DNA of 64,000 nt from Diphasiastrum complanatum. Lineage: Eukaryota; Streptophyta; Lycopodiopsida; Lycopodiales; Lycopodiaceae. The stretch covers positions 49,953,489 to 50,017,488 of the forward strand of contig CM055107.1 of NCBI GenBank assembly GCA_029204225.1. The letters run 5' to 3'. The notes under the pieces are model-generated. The model did no database searches. It was not told the DNA's origin and saw nothing but the letters and a program-made list of their open reading frames with translations. The first letter of the stretch is position 1, and the number at the start of each line of letters is the position of its first letter. Made by a program: the position numbers and the translations under genes. This document shows positions 11,225 to 22,300 of this stretch, piece after piece.

Positions 11225-12990
11225 CCATTGCTAGTTTGTAAATGGTCTCATGAAGATGCCCTATTACACAACCACGAATGCACATTGGAAATATATATTC
11301 AAGCATTTTCAACCAGTCATGAGATTATAGACCATGAAGCTTTCCCTCTGCTATGAATGATGTTCGCAATGAATGAGCAAAATTTGTTGGTGTTCTCATC
11401 TCAAAAATAACTGATCACACATACTTGTACTCTTCTTTACTAAGAATCCAACTTGCTCTTGGAATACTATGGGTATTATTTTCATCTGCACCCAACTTTG
11501 GCCAATACTCTTTTCTTGTTTTTGATAGTTGCAAGTCCTCTCGAGCATGTATACTATCTTTATCACCCGCCATGTGTTTCCATATTGATTCGGCCACATT
11601 TTTAAATATGTGCATATGATCAAGCAAATGATTGATCAACATATTATTCAAATATGGTATACAATGAAAAATAGATAGTCTTTTCATACCATTTATTGGC
11701 TTAGTCTCGGATTCAATCCAAAGTTTGTGCCAATCTGCCATTGACATTTTTGGTGGAGGATTTCTTGTCTCTTGTCTTCCCCCAAATCCTCTTTTTTGTG
11801 TATTCCTGAATGGATGATCTTCAGGCAAATATTTTTGATGATTTTCATATACAAATTTTTTCAAATGGCATGAGTGTCGATTATTAATATTTGGTCCACA
11901 AATGAGACACGCATGATGTCTAGAAGTTGTAAAGCCTAATAAATTCAAACAAATAAACATAAGCATGTTCCACAATATAATAACATGAATTATTAACAAA
12001 TAGGCATGTTCCACAATACAATAACACGAAATGATTACCTAAACAATCACCCGATCCTGAATAGTCATGCATTGTCCATGTTAAAATGGCACGCATCTTA
12101 AAATTTCTTTTTTGGGGCTGACGTGAGATGTCTTAGCATTGGACCCCTTTCCAAAGTAGTTCTAATTGCTCAATTAAGGCTGCAAGGTAAACATTCATAT
12201 TTTTCACTTTATGTTTTCCAGGAATAAGAAGTGCTAACATTAGATGACCTTTTTTATGCTCAACCTAGGTGCTATGTTATAATTCACCAAAACCATGGGC
12301 CAAGTAGACCATGTGCTTGCTGTCACGGAAAAGGGATTCATCCCATCCGTTGTAAGCCCAAACCGCACATTTCTAGAATCACCTGCAAAACTTGGATATT
12401 GTTTGTCAATGTGTTTCCATGGAGTGAATTTGAAGGAACTCTCATTATCTCATCTAAAAAATGATGATTCGCATGCCAATCTATAAGCTCTACAAGGGAC
12501 TTGCAACGAAACATTCGTTGCGATCGTGGAATTACTTGAAAATGTCGTAGCACTTGCATGGAATATTAGTCCCTTGTAAATCATCTCTATAACGAGTGTC
12601 ACATATCAGACATCTCCTAAGTGCTTGAAACTCACCTCGATACAATATGCAATCCTTTGGACATGCATGATGCAATTTGTAGTCCATTCCCAATGACTTT
12701 AACATCTTACGTGCCTCGGATCTTGTCTCTAGCATAACGTTTCCTTCTGGGAGTATCTTACACAATAATATGTACAAAACCAAATGAATCTACCTAGTAC
12801 ATGTACAGTCAAAACTTGCTTGCAAGACAAAATACATTACACCACATCATGATGATTGTATACATCATCTATTAAATTATCCATGATTTCATTTTCATCA
12901 TGCATAGATGCATCGTTGTCTGCACTTGAACTTGATTTAAAAGATCTACGATGACGTTGAGGCCGATCTACATAATCACGAGCTTGCCTT
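11225..12990 (-). pseudogene. Transposon A tnp2 transposase, C-terminally truncated
   Basis: tnp2 is the DDE-type transposase of CACTA elements. In minus-strand order: 12990-12840 acidic N-terminal exon (ASMHDENEIMDNLIDDVYN); 12783-12532 with KILPEGNVMLETRSEARKML, HHACPKDCILYRGEF, RRCLICDTRYRDD; 12559-12338 with FQVIPRSQRMFRCKSL and LIDWHANH; 12014-11415, a 199-codon frame with TTSRHHACLICGPNINNRHS, RLSIFHCIPYLNNMLINH, HMHIFKNVAESIWKHM and SIPRASWILSKEEYKYV; then RTPTNFAHSLRTSFIAEGKL near 11390. Frameshifts break it, and the N-terminal Transpos_assoc domain and C-terminal DUF4218/DUF4216 are absent. It runs head to head with the tnpA-like gene. Confidence 0.85.
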
Positions 12991-13019
12991 TATATGTAGA
13001 CCATCATACGCCATCCTAA

Positions 13020-14056
13020 ATGGTTGTAGAAGGCCACAAAGCTTCTCAAGTGGAGGAGCAAGAATCTGGGGCTCGGGAGACCAAGTTCGAGATTTTTATG
13101 AAGAATTATCTCCGGCCGAAAGGAATAAAATGCAATTTCTATGCCTTTTCGAAGGATAATCCAAACAAGAGAGGGTGCCGCAAGATGCACCAAGTGAAGA
13201 ATCTGCCAACCATTATTATGATGTTAACGAGGATGGTAGTGTTATAAAAAATGTATGAGGCAATGTTGTAATTTGCCGAATTAGAGAGCTTGCCATGAAA
13301 TACTTTGGAAATGACTTGTTTAACGCTTGGGCTAATCAAGATGAGGACAACAAAGATAGAATGATTGCCATGTTGCATAAAGAATTTAATCAAGGTGGAA
13401 AATTTGATAGAAATTGGGCCTTGAACAATATGTGCACTCATATTAGGCACAAACGACAAGCCGAAAGGAGGATGATTAGAGCAGGAAGGCGGAGGCCGGT
13501 TGGGCTTCCAAAAAGATTGGCGCAAAGTTGAGGTGGAACAAAAACATCCCAATCCCGATCGGTTTGCGCAACAAAGGGAGTCTACGTGGTCAAGGATTGC
13601 CCTATTGGGGCAATGACATCTTGGTTCGGGGGGCAAAGCCAATACCCAGGCCCAATTTGTAAGTAATTTTCTTTTTATTTCATTTTAAGTAAATTTATAT
13701 TGTTTTATTAACTAGTCAATGGTGGTTTTGTGACTTTAGATTAATGATTTCGGAAGGCCTTTTACGAAAGCCGAATACAAGATCGGGTATCAACAAGGAT
13801 ACTCAGCTTTGGTGCATCACATGAAAGAAAAAGGGATATGGCCATTGGTAAGAATTACTTTTTTATTGATTTTTGTGCTTTAGAATTACTACATCTAGAA
13901 GGTGTTTAATCTAATGCTTGTATTTTTTGAATTTTGTAGAGAGGATCCCCATCAAGTGCACCAAGCAGAGAGGCCGATGATGAAAACGTTCCATTGGATC
14001 AAGGGGAGGAAGAAGAAGGTGAAGGTGAAGATGCAAATTCCATTGAAGATAATTAA
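13020..14056 (+). pseudogene. Transposon A tnpA-like gene (Transposase_24 / Ptta-En-Spm family)
   Basis: Exon 1 (about 13020-13663) reads GSGDQVRDFYEELSPAERNK, SEESANHYYDVNEDGSVIKN, then the open frame 13295-13531 (MKYFGNDLFNAWANQDEDNK; GGKFDRNWALNNMCTHIRHK). After a GTAAGT donor at about 13660 and TTTAG acceptor near 13740, exon 2 reads INDFGRPFTKAEYKIGYQQG and GIWPL. A second GTAAGA/TTGTAG intron leads to an acidic C-terminus (DQGEEEEGEGEDANSIEDN) with a TAA at 14054-14056. Two in-frame stops in exon 1 and a frameshift near 13520 break it. By family it would bind the subterminal palindromes. Confidence 0.75.
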
Positions 14057-14599
14057 GTATCTATTTAGTTTATCATGTAATGTGATAGATAAGTTGGGGC
14101 TTTTGATACCCCATTTTCGAATCTATGTACTCTTTCTTTATCATAAGTATAAAAGTTTTTTGTAATTTTGTACATGATTGTGTTTGTATCAATTTTGTAT
14201 ATGATTGTCTTTGATATCAAACAATTAATGAATCAAACAAACAATGATTTATTTATGAGCATATTGAAACATACCTCATTGTCTCCCTTGATGATTGTCG
14301 ATACTTGTGATTGGTCTTCTTTTGATGGCCTATCAACATCAACACCAACAACACCAACATGAAATAGTTAGTAAGATAAGTAATGTACTAATTGCAATTA
14401 AAATAAACAAATGTAATATTCTCTATCATACAATCTAAAAAACCATCAACTCACATTAGTTACAATATGCACATTAGTTACAATATGTTTTTCATAATCA
14501 ATCTAAATCTAATGGAACCAGCATATATCTAACTTCAAAAACTAAATCTTAAATAATGTACGGGTCTGTTCCCGCAACTTTCTTTTTTGTAGAAAAAAA
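14057..14599. other. 3' flank of tnpA-like gene in transposon A, no further gene
   Basis: AT-rich sequence between the tnpA-like stop codon and the right palindrome cluster. Likely 3' untranslated region and spacer; no domain seen. Confidence 0.5.
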
Positions 14600-15110
14600 A
14601 CTACGTGGCAATGCCATGCCCTTTCATTTTGTTTGGCACGCGTGGCAATATTTCAGGGACAGAGATTTTTTCATTGCCACGCATGGACAAAAAATGAAAT
14701 GGCGTGGCACTACCACACGTGGCACTGCCACGCACCTATTTTTTTTTTTGCCATGCGCGGCAATAAAAAATCACTGTCCCTGGAATATTGCCACGCGTGG
14801 CAAAATTCCAAGAATTTGCGTGACACTGTCATGAGTGGTAGTGCCACGGCCTATTTAATCCAGCAATAATTTCTCTGGTAGACTTGGCGTGGTTGTGCCC
14901 CGCGTGGCTGTGCCACGCATTTGAATTTTGAGCAATCTGCCGCCGGGAGGGAATGCTGGTGCTGGATTTTGTACTTGTGTGGCTTAGCCACATGTGGCTG
15001 TGCCACGTGGCCATTGCCACGCCATAGCCACGCGATTTGCCACGTGAAACCAAATTGGTCTACAATGCATCATGTGTTGTTTGCGTGGCTATGAGCGTGG
15101 CAAACAACAA
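14600..15110. repeat. Right subterminal palindrome cluster of transposon A
   Basis: About ten copies in either orientation of the motif seen at the left end (GGCACGCGTGGCAA, GCCACGCGTGGCAA, CCACACGTGGCACTGCCACG and variants). The cluster runs almost to the right terminal repeat. Variants with one or two changes (CCACATGTGG, CCCCGCGTGG) still keep the two half-sites. Confidence 0.8.
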
Positions 15111-15114
15111 TTAT

Positions 15115-15128
15115 TTGTTGTTGTGTGT
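15115..15128 (-). repeat. Right terminal inverted repeat and target duplication of transposon A
   Basis: TTGTTGTTGTG at 15115-15125 is the exact inverse of the left end, followed by TGT at 15126-15128. DUF4216-coding sequence of the interrupted element C resumes directly after it. Confidence 0.9.
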
Positions 15129-15660
15129 AGAGTCATAGCAAATTTTACCCATGTAGTTTGAGCAAGTATGGCTGACACCAATTTACTCTCTTCTTAACTT
15201 GATTTTGTGGGACAATCAATGACATCCTCGAAGCTAGAACTAGGGGATTCAACTTTTTCATATTTGATGTCAAATGGTTCAAAGTTATTTGCAATGGTCC
15301 CAATGCAAATGTCAAGAAAGATGAGAATGGTTATTTTGTCATTGACTCCACAAAGTTTTGGACGGAGCAAAGAGATAGATTTGTTTTTTCCCAACAATGT
15401 CGGCAGGTACATTTCTTTTTTGTCTTCAAGATGTCTATGCTTGTTTGTTGTCAATCAATTGATTTGAAGTATACTACAAAAAATGTATATTGTGTGTATA
15501 CTCAAGCAATTGTATCACATATATAGATACTGGAGGTTGTTTTAGAGCCTGAAACGTGAGTTTTTGAAAATGTCTTCCATATATTGGATGAAGATTTGAC
15601 TGACTTTTAAGAGATGCGTCTGGAAGATTACATGATTGATGGTTGGCAAAAATTATCCAA
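15129..15660 (+). pseudogene. CACTA element C: tnp2 remnant, 3' part with DUF4216
   Basis: One frame from about 15209 reads GTINDILEARTRGFNFFIFD, VKWFKVICNGPNANVKKDEN, GYFVIDSTKFWTEQ, FVFSQQCRQV, which is the DUF4216 domain found at the C-terminus of CACTA tnp2 proteins. An intron-like gap ends in ATATATAG near 15528, followed by LEVVLEPE and an acidic tail (DEDLTDF; RLEDYMIDGWQKLSKLAN). It lies immediately outside transposon A's right target duplication and is on the same strand as the tnp2 half at 8890-9946, so both are parts of one interrupted gene. Confidence 0.8.
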
Positions 15661-15871
15661 ACTCGCGAATATTGTAAAGCTAATAGCTTAGATATTGATC
15701 ATAATTATTGTGAATACTAGTCATAATAATTTTGAATACTAGTCATGATTAAAGTGTATACCACCAATATGGATTGCAGCAAACCTATATGTAGAAACAC
15801 AAGGAGATTGAAGGATGCCCATATACTCAGCTAGAAAGATCCCAACAAATAACATAAGTAATAGTGACCAT

Positions 15872-16599
15872 CTAGCAAATATCCTCAGATGGAAAATGTG
15901 TAACGGTAAGGGCCAAAGGCGCATGATTCATGTCAGGAACCGTAGAAATATCATGAGGTAGATCACAAACCTCGAGCAGAGATTCATGGAGTAAAGCGAA
16001 AGAAGATACAACCTGATCACCAATAGCTAGGGAGCCATCAAACATTGACCCGTGAAGAACCCAATAGAAATCAGTAGGAACATCGACCATAACGGACTCA
16101 AGAGATAGAGATATAGAGACCAATGGAGAAGGTATTGCACCAACCACTAAACCAGGAGGGCTAAGGTGCAGAGATCCATGGAGTAAAGTGAAAGAAGATA
16201 CAACCTGATCACCAATAGCTAGGGAGCCATCAAACGTTGACCTGTGAAGAACCCCATAGAAATCAGCAGGAACATCCGCCATAACGGACTCAAGAGATAG
16301 AGATATAGAGACCAATGGAGAAGGTATTGCACCAACCACCAAACCAGGAGGGCTATCTAAGGTATGTGCAAAAGCAATAGTAGAAATATATGGCCTCAAT
16401 ATCAATGAAAATAGGAATGACCACTGTATACGATATCTGTGAATAACGCACGTAGCAACAACCTATAAATCCGAAGCAACATCAATCTTAGGAAGAGGAC
16501 CCATGGATGGTGAAAGTGAAGCAGCAACTGATGTACTCTAAATGGAAAGAAAAGTTTTATCCCGAGCCTTTGGCAGGCTATGCATAAATTGCTTCCCAA
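15872..16599 (-). pseudogene. Unidentified reading frames of the outer retroelement with internal repeat
   Basis: Frames 16599-16402 and 16405-15872 lie downstream of the retropepsin-like domain on the same strand. The second contains the 64-residue tandem duplication, rich in Ser, Leu, Val and Asp. I do not recognise RT, RNase H or integrase motifs. Possibly rapidly evolving linker sequence of the retroelement polyprotein, or captured sequence. Confidence 0.4.
15976..16352 (-). repeat. Tandem duplication of a 192-bp coding unit
   Basis: Unit 1 is 15976-16167 and unit 2 starts at 16168 and runs to about 16352. Both are in one open minus-strand frame (16405-15872), so 64 codons are repeated: each carries SPPGLVVGAIPSPLVSISLS and FDGSLAIGDQVVSSF with few substitutions. 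192 is divisible by three, which keeps the frame. The product family is unknown. Confidence 0.85.
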
Positions 16600-16661
16600 T
16601 CACCTTGGGAATCAATACCAACAAGTGAATGATGTTGACCAGCATGAGTAAAGGAAAGTGT

Positions 16662-16934
16662 CTATTGAGAGAGATCCACAACAACAATAGCAAGTGAAGA
16701 GAACCAGTCTACACCAAAAATAATATCATAGCACTCTAGAGGAATGATGTAGAAATATGCCTGACCAGAAAAATCACCAATGTGATAATCCAAGCCCTGA
16801 AATATCAGAGAACTAGGAAAATAATGGGAATGAGCAACCTCAACATTGAGAGGCTGGGAAGCAGGAACAGGTGTAGCATGAATCCTAGTGGAAATGTAAC
16901 TATTAATAAATGAATGTGTATTGTGTGTATCCAC
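16662..16934 (-). pseudogene. Retropepsin-like aspartic protease domain (gypsy type), active site changed
   Basis: The frame reads ALVDTHNTHSFINSYIS at the start (the first residues precede 16934), then PLNVEVAHSHYFPSS, LDYHIGDFSGQAYFYIIPLE and DIIFGVDWFSSL. This follows the gypsy protease layout: A-L-(V/I)-D-(T/S)-G-A-(T/S)-H-S-F-I ... and ILGMDWL near the end. Here the catalytic DTG is DTH, so cleavage activity is doubtful. The neighbouring upstream frame is gag-like. Confidence 0.65.
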
Positions 16935-17229
16935 TAAAGCAATATACTCTCACCTCACATCTAGAATAATATGATCCACAACTAGAACAACATATGTAGG
17001 CATAATAACAGAAGCATCAACTGATAAGTTCTGGCCTAAATATGCATCTAGAAAAACTGCATACTCATCTAGACGGTTATCAACAAAATAAGCTAGTGAG
17101 TATACATTAGGACCATCATGAACTGTATAACCATATGCCATATGGATATCTACTGGAGTAGCCAAAGCATGTGAAAGAGAAACCATAGATTTATGAGTAA
17201 TATCGAAATAAGGAGCATAATATCTATAA

Positions 17230-17980
17230 CACGGTGCTCAGGAACATGAGTAGCATCAAAGTACTCGACAACAATATCAAAGCATGCAACAACATCGACA
17301 ATAGTAGAAAGACATACTATATCAGTATCAGAGCATGGAACACTATCATAGCATGCAAAAACATCTATAGTACCATCAAATCATACAACAACATCATTAG
17401 AATTATAGCATGCTATATCAGTATCAAGGACCATATCGGCTGCAGCCTGTATATGTGAATCAGAATCAGTAGGAACCTATATATGTAACTCTGACTCACT
17501 ATGGGATACAATGATGAGCTCAGGTAGATCAATAACTATCTCAAATAAATCAGGCAACTCGCTCAAACTATGTGATATATAATCATCCTCATATGTATCG
17601 CTAGCAATGTGTGACTCTATCCTTGTTTGTCCACAAGAAAATGGAACCTCGCATATGGAAGAATGCTCACAAGAGGAATCAGAAGGAGTAGAACTCTCAG
17701 GACCTATAATATCACTCGTAAGAGTGAGAGGAGGAACAAATATAGAATTATCATTGAAAAATATAAGAAGACAAAGTACTTGTAGAAAGTCATGCCACTC
17801 AGAGATAGGCAGATGAGAATGGACATAGTCAAACCACTTCGACCTAGTTGAACCCTTTAAGAGAAAAATTGTGTCAAGAATCTTATTAGGACCTGGACAA
17901 GTTGGCCGAGAACTACTAAAGTAATATTGAAGACATGCGAGCCATTTGTTGAACATATGGTATATCACTATTAAAAACAA
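17230..17980 (-). pseudogene. Gag-like region of the outer retroelement with acidic repeat tail
   Basis: Frame 17980-17477 contains FLLKGSTRSKWFDYVHSHLP and ISEWHDFLQV, which fits the retrotransposon gag core (a short hydrophobic block, then W and a later SW..F). It continues as a Ser/Asp/Glu-rich tail. Further on (to about 17230) lies a degenerate repeat rich in D, C, Y and V (for example DVFACYDSVPCSDTDIVCLS). Stops interrupt it. Assignment is by context with the adjacent protease-like domain. Confidence 0.5.
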
Positions 17981-18579
17981 AAAGATGATCTAAAAGGGAT
18001 AGAGACTGAAAATCAGAAGTCATGGTAAAAGAAAAAATTAAAAGTAACGGAAAAGAATACACAAGATTAAGCTAGGCATGATGCTGAACAAGTGGACAAA
18101 CTGAAGGAGAGGACATAAGTCGTCACAATAGGTACACCAATGAAAATACGTGGAAAATCCTGTCAAAGAAAAAAGAAGAGAGAAATGACAATTAGTTTAA
18201 GTAGTAGCTCGCAATGGCAATCGTAAAGCATGCTGAAAATGACAGTAAAATGGAGAGCTACCAGTAGAGATAAGAGGGGCCTGCAAAAGCAACCAAATAA
18301 TGAGAGAAATAAGTAGCAAGTAGTGGAGTATATGGCTGGAAGCCAAGTAAGGAAGGTGAGTGCCAAAAAGAGAGGGTTAGGCAGCCAGCAAGCAAAGTTG
18401 GAAAATTAGTAAAAAGAAGGTGGAGACAATGCAATGAGGGGTGGGATGGGAAAGAGTTCAAATAGGTTGAGTTGTGGCCAACACAAGGTGTTGGAAGTAG
18501 GTGATGGTGGGCTGGAAAATGGGCAGTAGGTGTAGGGTGCCAGATGATAGTGATAATCTACAAAACAAGTGGAGAGAGA

Positions 18580-18684
18580 AAGCTGAAGATCCAAACTGAA
18601 AATGGATGCTGGGCAACGACTAGTAAGATCTACAAATGTCCTAGAAAATGATAGAAAAACTGTGGAAAATGGTGATGAAGTATG
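18580..18684 (-). repeat. Leader tandem-repeat array of outer element, part left of the insertion
   Basis: Contains a diverged copy of the unit found at 24241-24668 (GGGCAACGACTAGTAAGATC; GTGATGAAGTA). The nested retrotransposon entered at GTATG (18680-18684), inside one unit. Confidence 0.7.
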
Positions 18685-19331
18685 TGTGAAAAATACAGAT
18701 CCTAAGTGGATCTAAACTCCAAGATCATTGGCTTGAATGCTTGCACTCCAAACTACATAAGCTAGGAATTGGCAACACATTCTATGCTACCTAGAATGCA
18801 AAGAACTTGATCAAAAAGCATTTATCACAAATGGAAACTTCCATAAACATCAAGTGCGGCCCAAAATAGCATTATACAGTCCATAATACATCAGCCTACC
18901 ACTTTTGGAAAGCACCTAAGATCATACACACAAAGCTTGAACTCAATCACTACACAATGCCAACAATGGAAGGAGAACCCAATAGAAAAATCTCTCATTA
19001 AGCAAATGAATACAATGGATCTGCTCCAACCTGTTTCTCCACGGCCTACCTGCTATATATAGCTGAGAGAGATGACTCTCTCTCCTCTCTCTAGACCCTC
19101 CTTACCTAAAATATGCCCTATATAGGTAAAATTGGCATATATGTCCAAAATACATGAAAATGGACTCATTTCGAAGGTCTTGAAGTTTGACACTTCTTCA
19201 TACTGAAAAAATACACTTACTAAAAATATCTAGACCTGTTTCACACGTGTGAAAAGTCAGATCCTAAACTATGTGCCATTTTTAGCAATTTTGGCCTAAA
19301 ACTAGACAAGGAAATGTTGACAATTTTCACA
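18685..19331 (-). repeat. 3' LTR of the gag-only retrotransposon
   Basis: 647 bp, TG...CA ends, apparently identical to 23593-24239. Preceded on the plus-strand side by the GTATG target duplication (18680-18684). Confidence 0.95.
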
Positions 19332-19341
19332 CTCCCTCTTC
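19332..19341 (-). other. Polypurine tract of the gag-only retrotransposon
   Basis: GAAGAGGGAG on the minus strand, directly before the 3' LTR start. It primes plus-strand DNA synthesis in reverse transcription. The stop codon of the gag frame is only a few bases upstream. Confidence 0.88.
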
Positions 19342-19344
19342 AAC

Positions 19345-22300
19345 TTAACTTGCTAGTTTTACAACACTACTTTGTTCCAACTTAAGAATGATCTCCATCA
19401 TCAGAATAGATCTCTTCTCAAGGATCCTAATATGTACAAAATAGGACACAACATAATTGATATAGATAATAGTGTCCATATAGGATGCTTCACTATTTCT
19501 TACATCAATTTTACATAGAATCATAAAAATGGTACATGTAAAAGAACATAGAATCTCAATTAATGAATTCCTCCATGTATCCATCTCTGGTTTCTCTATA
19601 AAATAGCAGCAAACAAGTTGTAAATGAAAGTGATCAACAAGTGTTTGCATGCCTCCTCCACATTTCACTATACATATAGTGAATGCAACATGTATCTCCA
19701 TGAATGAACTTCCATCACCACCTTGCCTTTGTAGATCTTCAATCCATGAAAGCCTTTGAGTGAATGAATGCCAAAAAGATGTGTTCCCTACTCCATTTGA
19801 ATGACCAAAACCTGAACTTGAAATACTTGAAGTACCTCCACAAGATTTGCACACAACGCTTGATCCTACAATGTCAACAAGTTGCCAATTTGCCAACACT
19901 AGAATACTAGATCTTGAACTTTGTTCAAAAGAAAACATATTGACCACTTCAATACCTTTCAAGATCTGAATGAATTCATGTACTTGATCATACAAACCAG
20001 CAATGATAACTATTCCATCTCCAAGATCCAAAGGATGCAAAACTATGGAACTAGTTTTATTGAAATTTGACAATTTCAACACATTGACATAACAATGTTC
20101 ATACATGAGATTAGGCAAGTGAGGTAGAGTAAGAAGACACTTCCTTGCAGCTCCAAAGACCTTACTTGAACCTTCAAGAACCTGTAAAAACAGATCCAAA
20201 ATGCCTTGACCATTTGTCTCTTCTTTGATGCTTTTCACTAGCTTCGAATTGCCACTTGTCTCTTGGTGTTGATGAAGCAATCCAAGATCAACCTCTTGAT
20301 CTTCCAATAAGACATCAAAGATCTTGCATATGTGAACATCTTCAGATCTGAAACTCTGAAGATACTCCCTCTCAAACACATGATTAAGATCCCACAAGAT
20401 CTCATCAATGCTCAAATTTGACCCTTCACTATAGTTAGTGAAAACAATGCCACCATCATAAACCAAAAGATAGATTCCAACATTTCCATTTAACATGAAG
20501 TAGAGTAGGTGAAGATGAGTATCAAACCTAATCAAAACAGCCCTCTTGAGTTCATAACAAACCTCAATAAGCTCACCAATGATATCTCCCTTGCCTTGAA
20601 GAAGTTGCCACTTGAGTTGCTCCATGTAGTCTTCTTCAACCAACCTTTTGCCATCTTGACCATGAATGAACAATCCACCACAATCATAGAATGCTTTGAG
20701 TTGATGAAGAGATGTTAGATCCATGCTTTGGATCTTCCCAAGAACCACTCTTCCATTGCCCTTTCCTTCACAAGACTCCCTCTTAATGCTAGCACCACAA
20801 AAGTTAGAAACCTCCCTCTTGATAGTTGCACCATAAGAAGTAGAAGACTCTTGAATATTAGAAGCCAAGAAAAGAATCCTTAGTACCTTCAACATAAGAG
20901 TGATTGAAGTACTCTCTCTTTTCAAACATGAACTTCTACTCAATGATTTAGGTAATGAGTCATATGATAATGATTCTTCCTCACTATCGTTCATAAAAAC
21001 ATCATTCAAAGTACATCCTACTTTGAACACTTCACATACTTCTCTTCCTTTTGACTTGTGATCTCCCTCACCAAGTCTCATGATAGAAACCTTTGATCTA
21101 CTCTTTTTATGAAGAAATGTGACACCACTTGTTGCACAAATGACTTTATCACAAAAAGATGTAAAAGAACCATTTCCTTCAAGCATGCTCAAAGCACCAT
21201 CATCTTTTCCCACATGATTACATACATCAATATGAAAAGAATTAGAAGAACAACCATCTTCTTGCAAAGAATGACACTTAGCATCTCCATCTTTTTCCAT
21301 ATGAACAAACAAGTCATTAGCAACAATCACTTCCAAAGAAGAATCTTCATCAACTCCATTGATGAAGTTAGCTCCTTCCTTACCTTTTCCATTTTTGCAC
21401 TTGCCATCTAGTTCCATTGAAGAGCCACCAAGACTTGAAAATCTATGAGTAGAAGAGTTCAAACATGATACTAATTTAGCACCACATGACTCCATTTGAC
21501 TAGTAGGTAGCACTAGTCCATCTTCAAGATCCAATGGATCCAAAAAATTGACCATAGATTCACCAAAGCTTGCCAAGTTAGCACAACAATTATCATCTCC
21601 AAGAAGTACATTAGATCTCAACCTAGATCTAGCATTTTGTTTCTTATGGCATTCATTTGCAAAATGTCCTTTCACTCCACAATAAAAACATTTGAACTTG
21701 GACTTATCTTGCTTCCTACTTTGCAAAGAAGAAGAATGCTTTCCATGCTCCAAACTACCTTGCTTGGACCACTTGCCTTTGAACTTGCCCTTTGTGAAAA
21801 GAGCTTCTTCATCTCCACCTTGTGTTGATGCACCACCACCTTTGGCTTGCAACCTATGCTCTTCAGCCACCAAGATCTCTTGCAAGTCATTGACACTTGG
21901 CAAGGACTTTTGTATAGCAAAGCATTGTACAAGGTTAGAATGTTCATCAAGCAAACCATTCAACATGACTTGAACTAGTTCCCCATCCTTTATGCTTTCA
22001 TCTATGCATGCTAGATCATCATTCAAGGATTTAACCTTCAAGACAAATGAATGTGCACTCTCTCCCTCTCTTTGACAACTTTGGAAGATTTGCCTTCTTA
22101 GGGTGAGAACCCTAGATGTGGATTTGGACTCATAGATCTTCTTCAAAGCATTCCATGCTTCACTTGAAGAAGTACATTTACCAACTTCTTTAAGAAGTTC
22201 ATTGGTAACATTCATCTTTATGATATGTAAGGCTCTTTTAGCCCTTCTATCAAAATTTAGTTGCTCTTGAAGAATTAGAGGTCTTTCTTCAATTCCCACA

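Larger units (their letters stand above)
9950..15125. mobile_element. CACTA-superfamily-like transposon A, both ends present (5176 bp)
   Basis: The left end is CACAACAACAA (9950-9960) and the right end is its exact reverse complement (15115-15125). The outer 30 bp at each end remain similar beyond that (TTTGCCA shared). The flanking 3 bp are TGT on both sides (9947-9949; 15126-15128), the 3-bp duplication typical of CACTA elements. Inside are palindrome-rich subterminal regions, a minus-strand tnp2 gene and a plus-strand tnpA-like gene arranged head to head. Both genes are broken, so the copy is probably non-autonomous. The end begins CACAA rather than the usual CACTA. Confidence 0.9.

Noticed and set aside
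17234-17458. Plus-strand 74-codon frame rich in Asn and Ile
   Set aside because: It is the antisense of the degenerate acidic repeat in the outer element's gag tail.
19345-21650. Protease or RT domain in the long tail of the 1024-codon gag frame
   Set aside because: No D-S/T-G, HHCC, DDE or YVDD motif is readable. Single Asp-Gly pairs occur but without the surrounding pattern.
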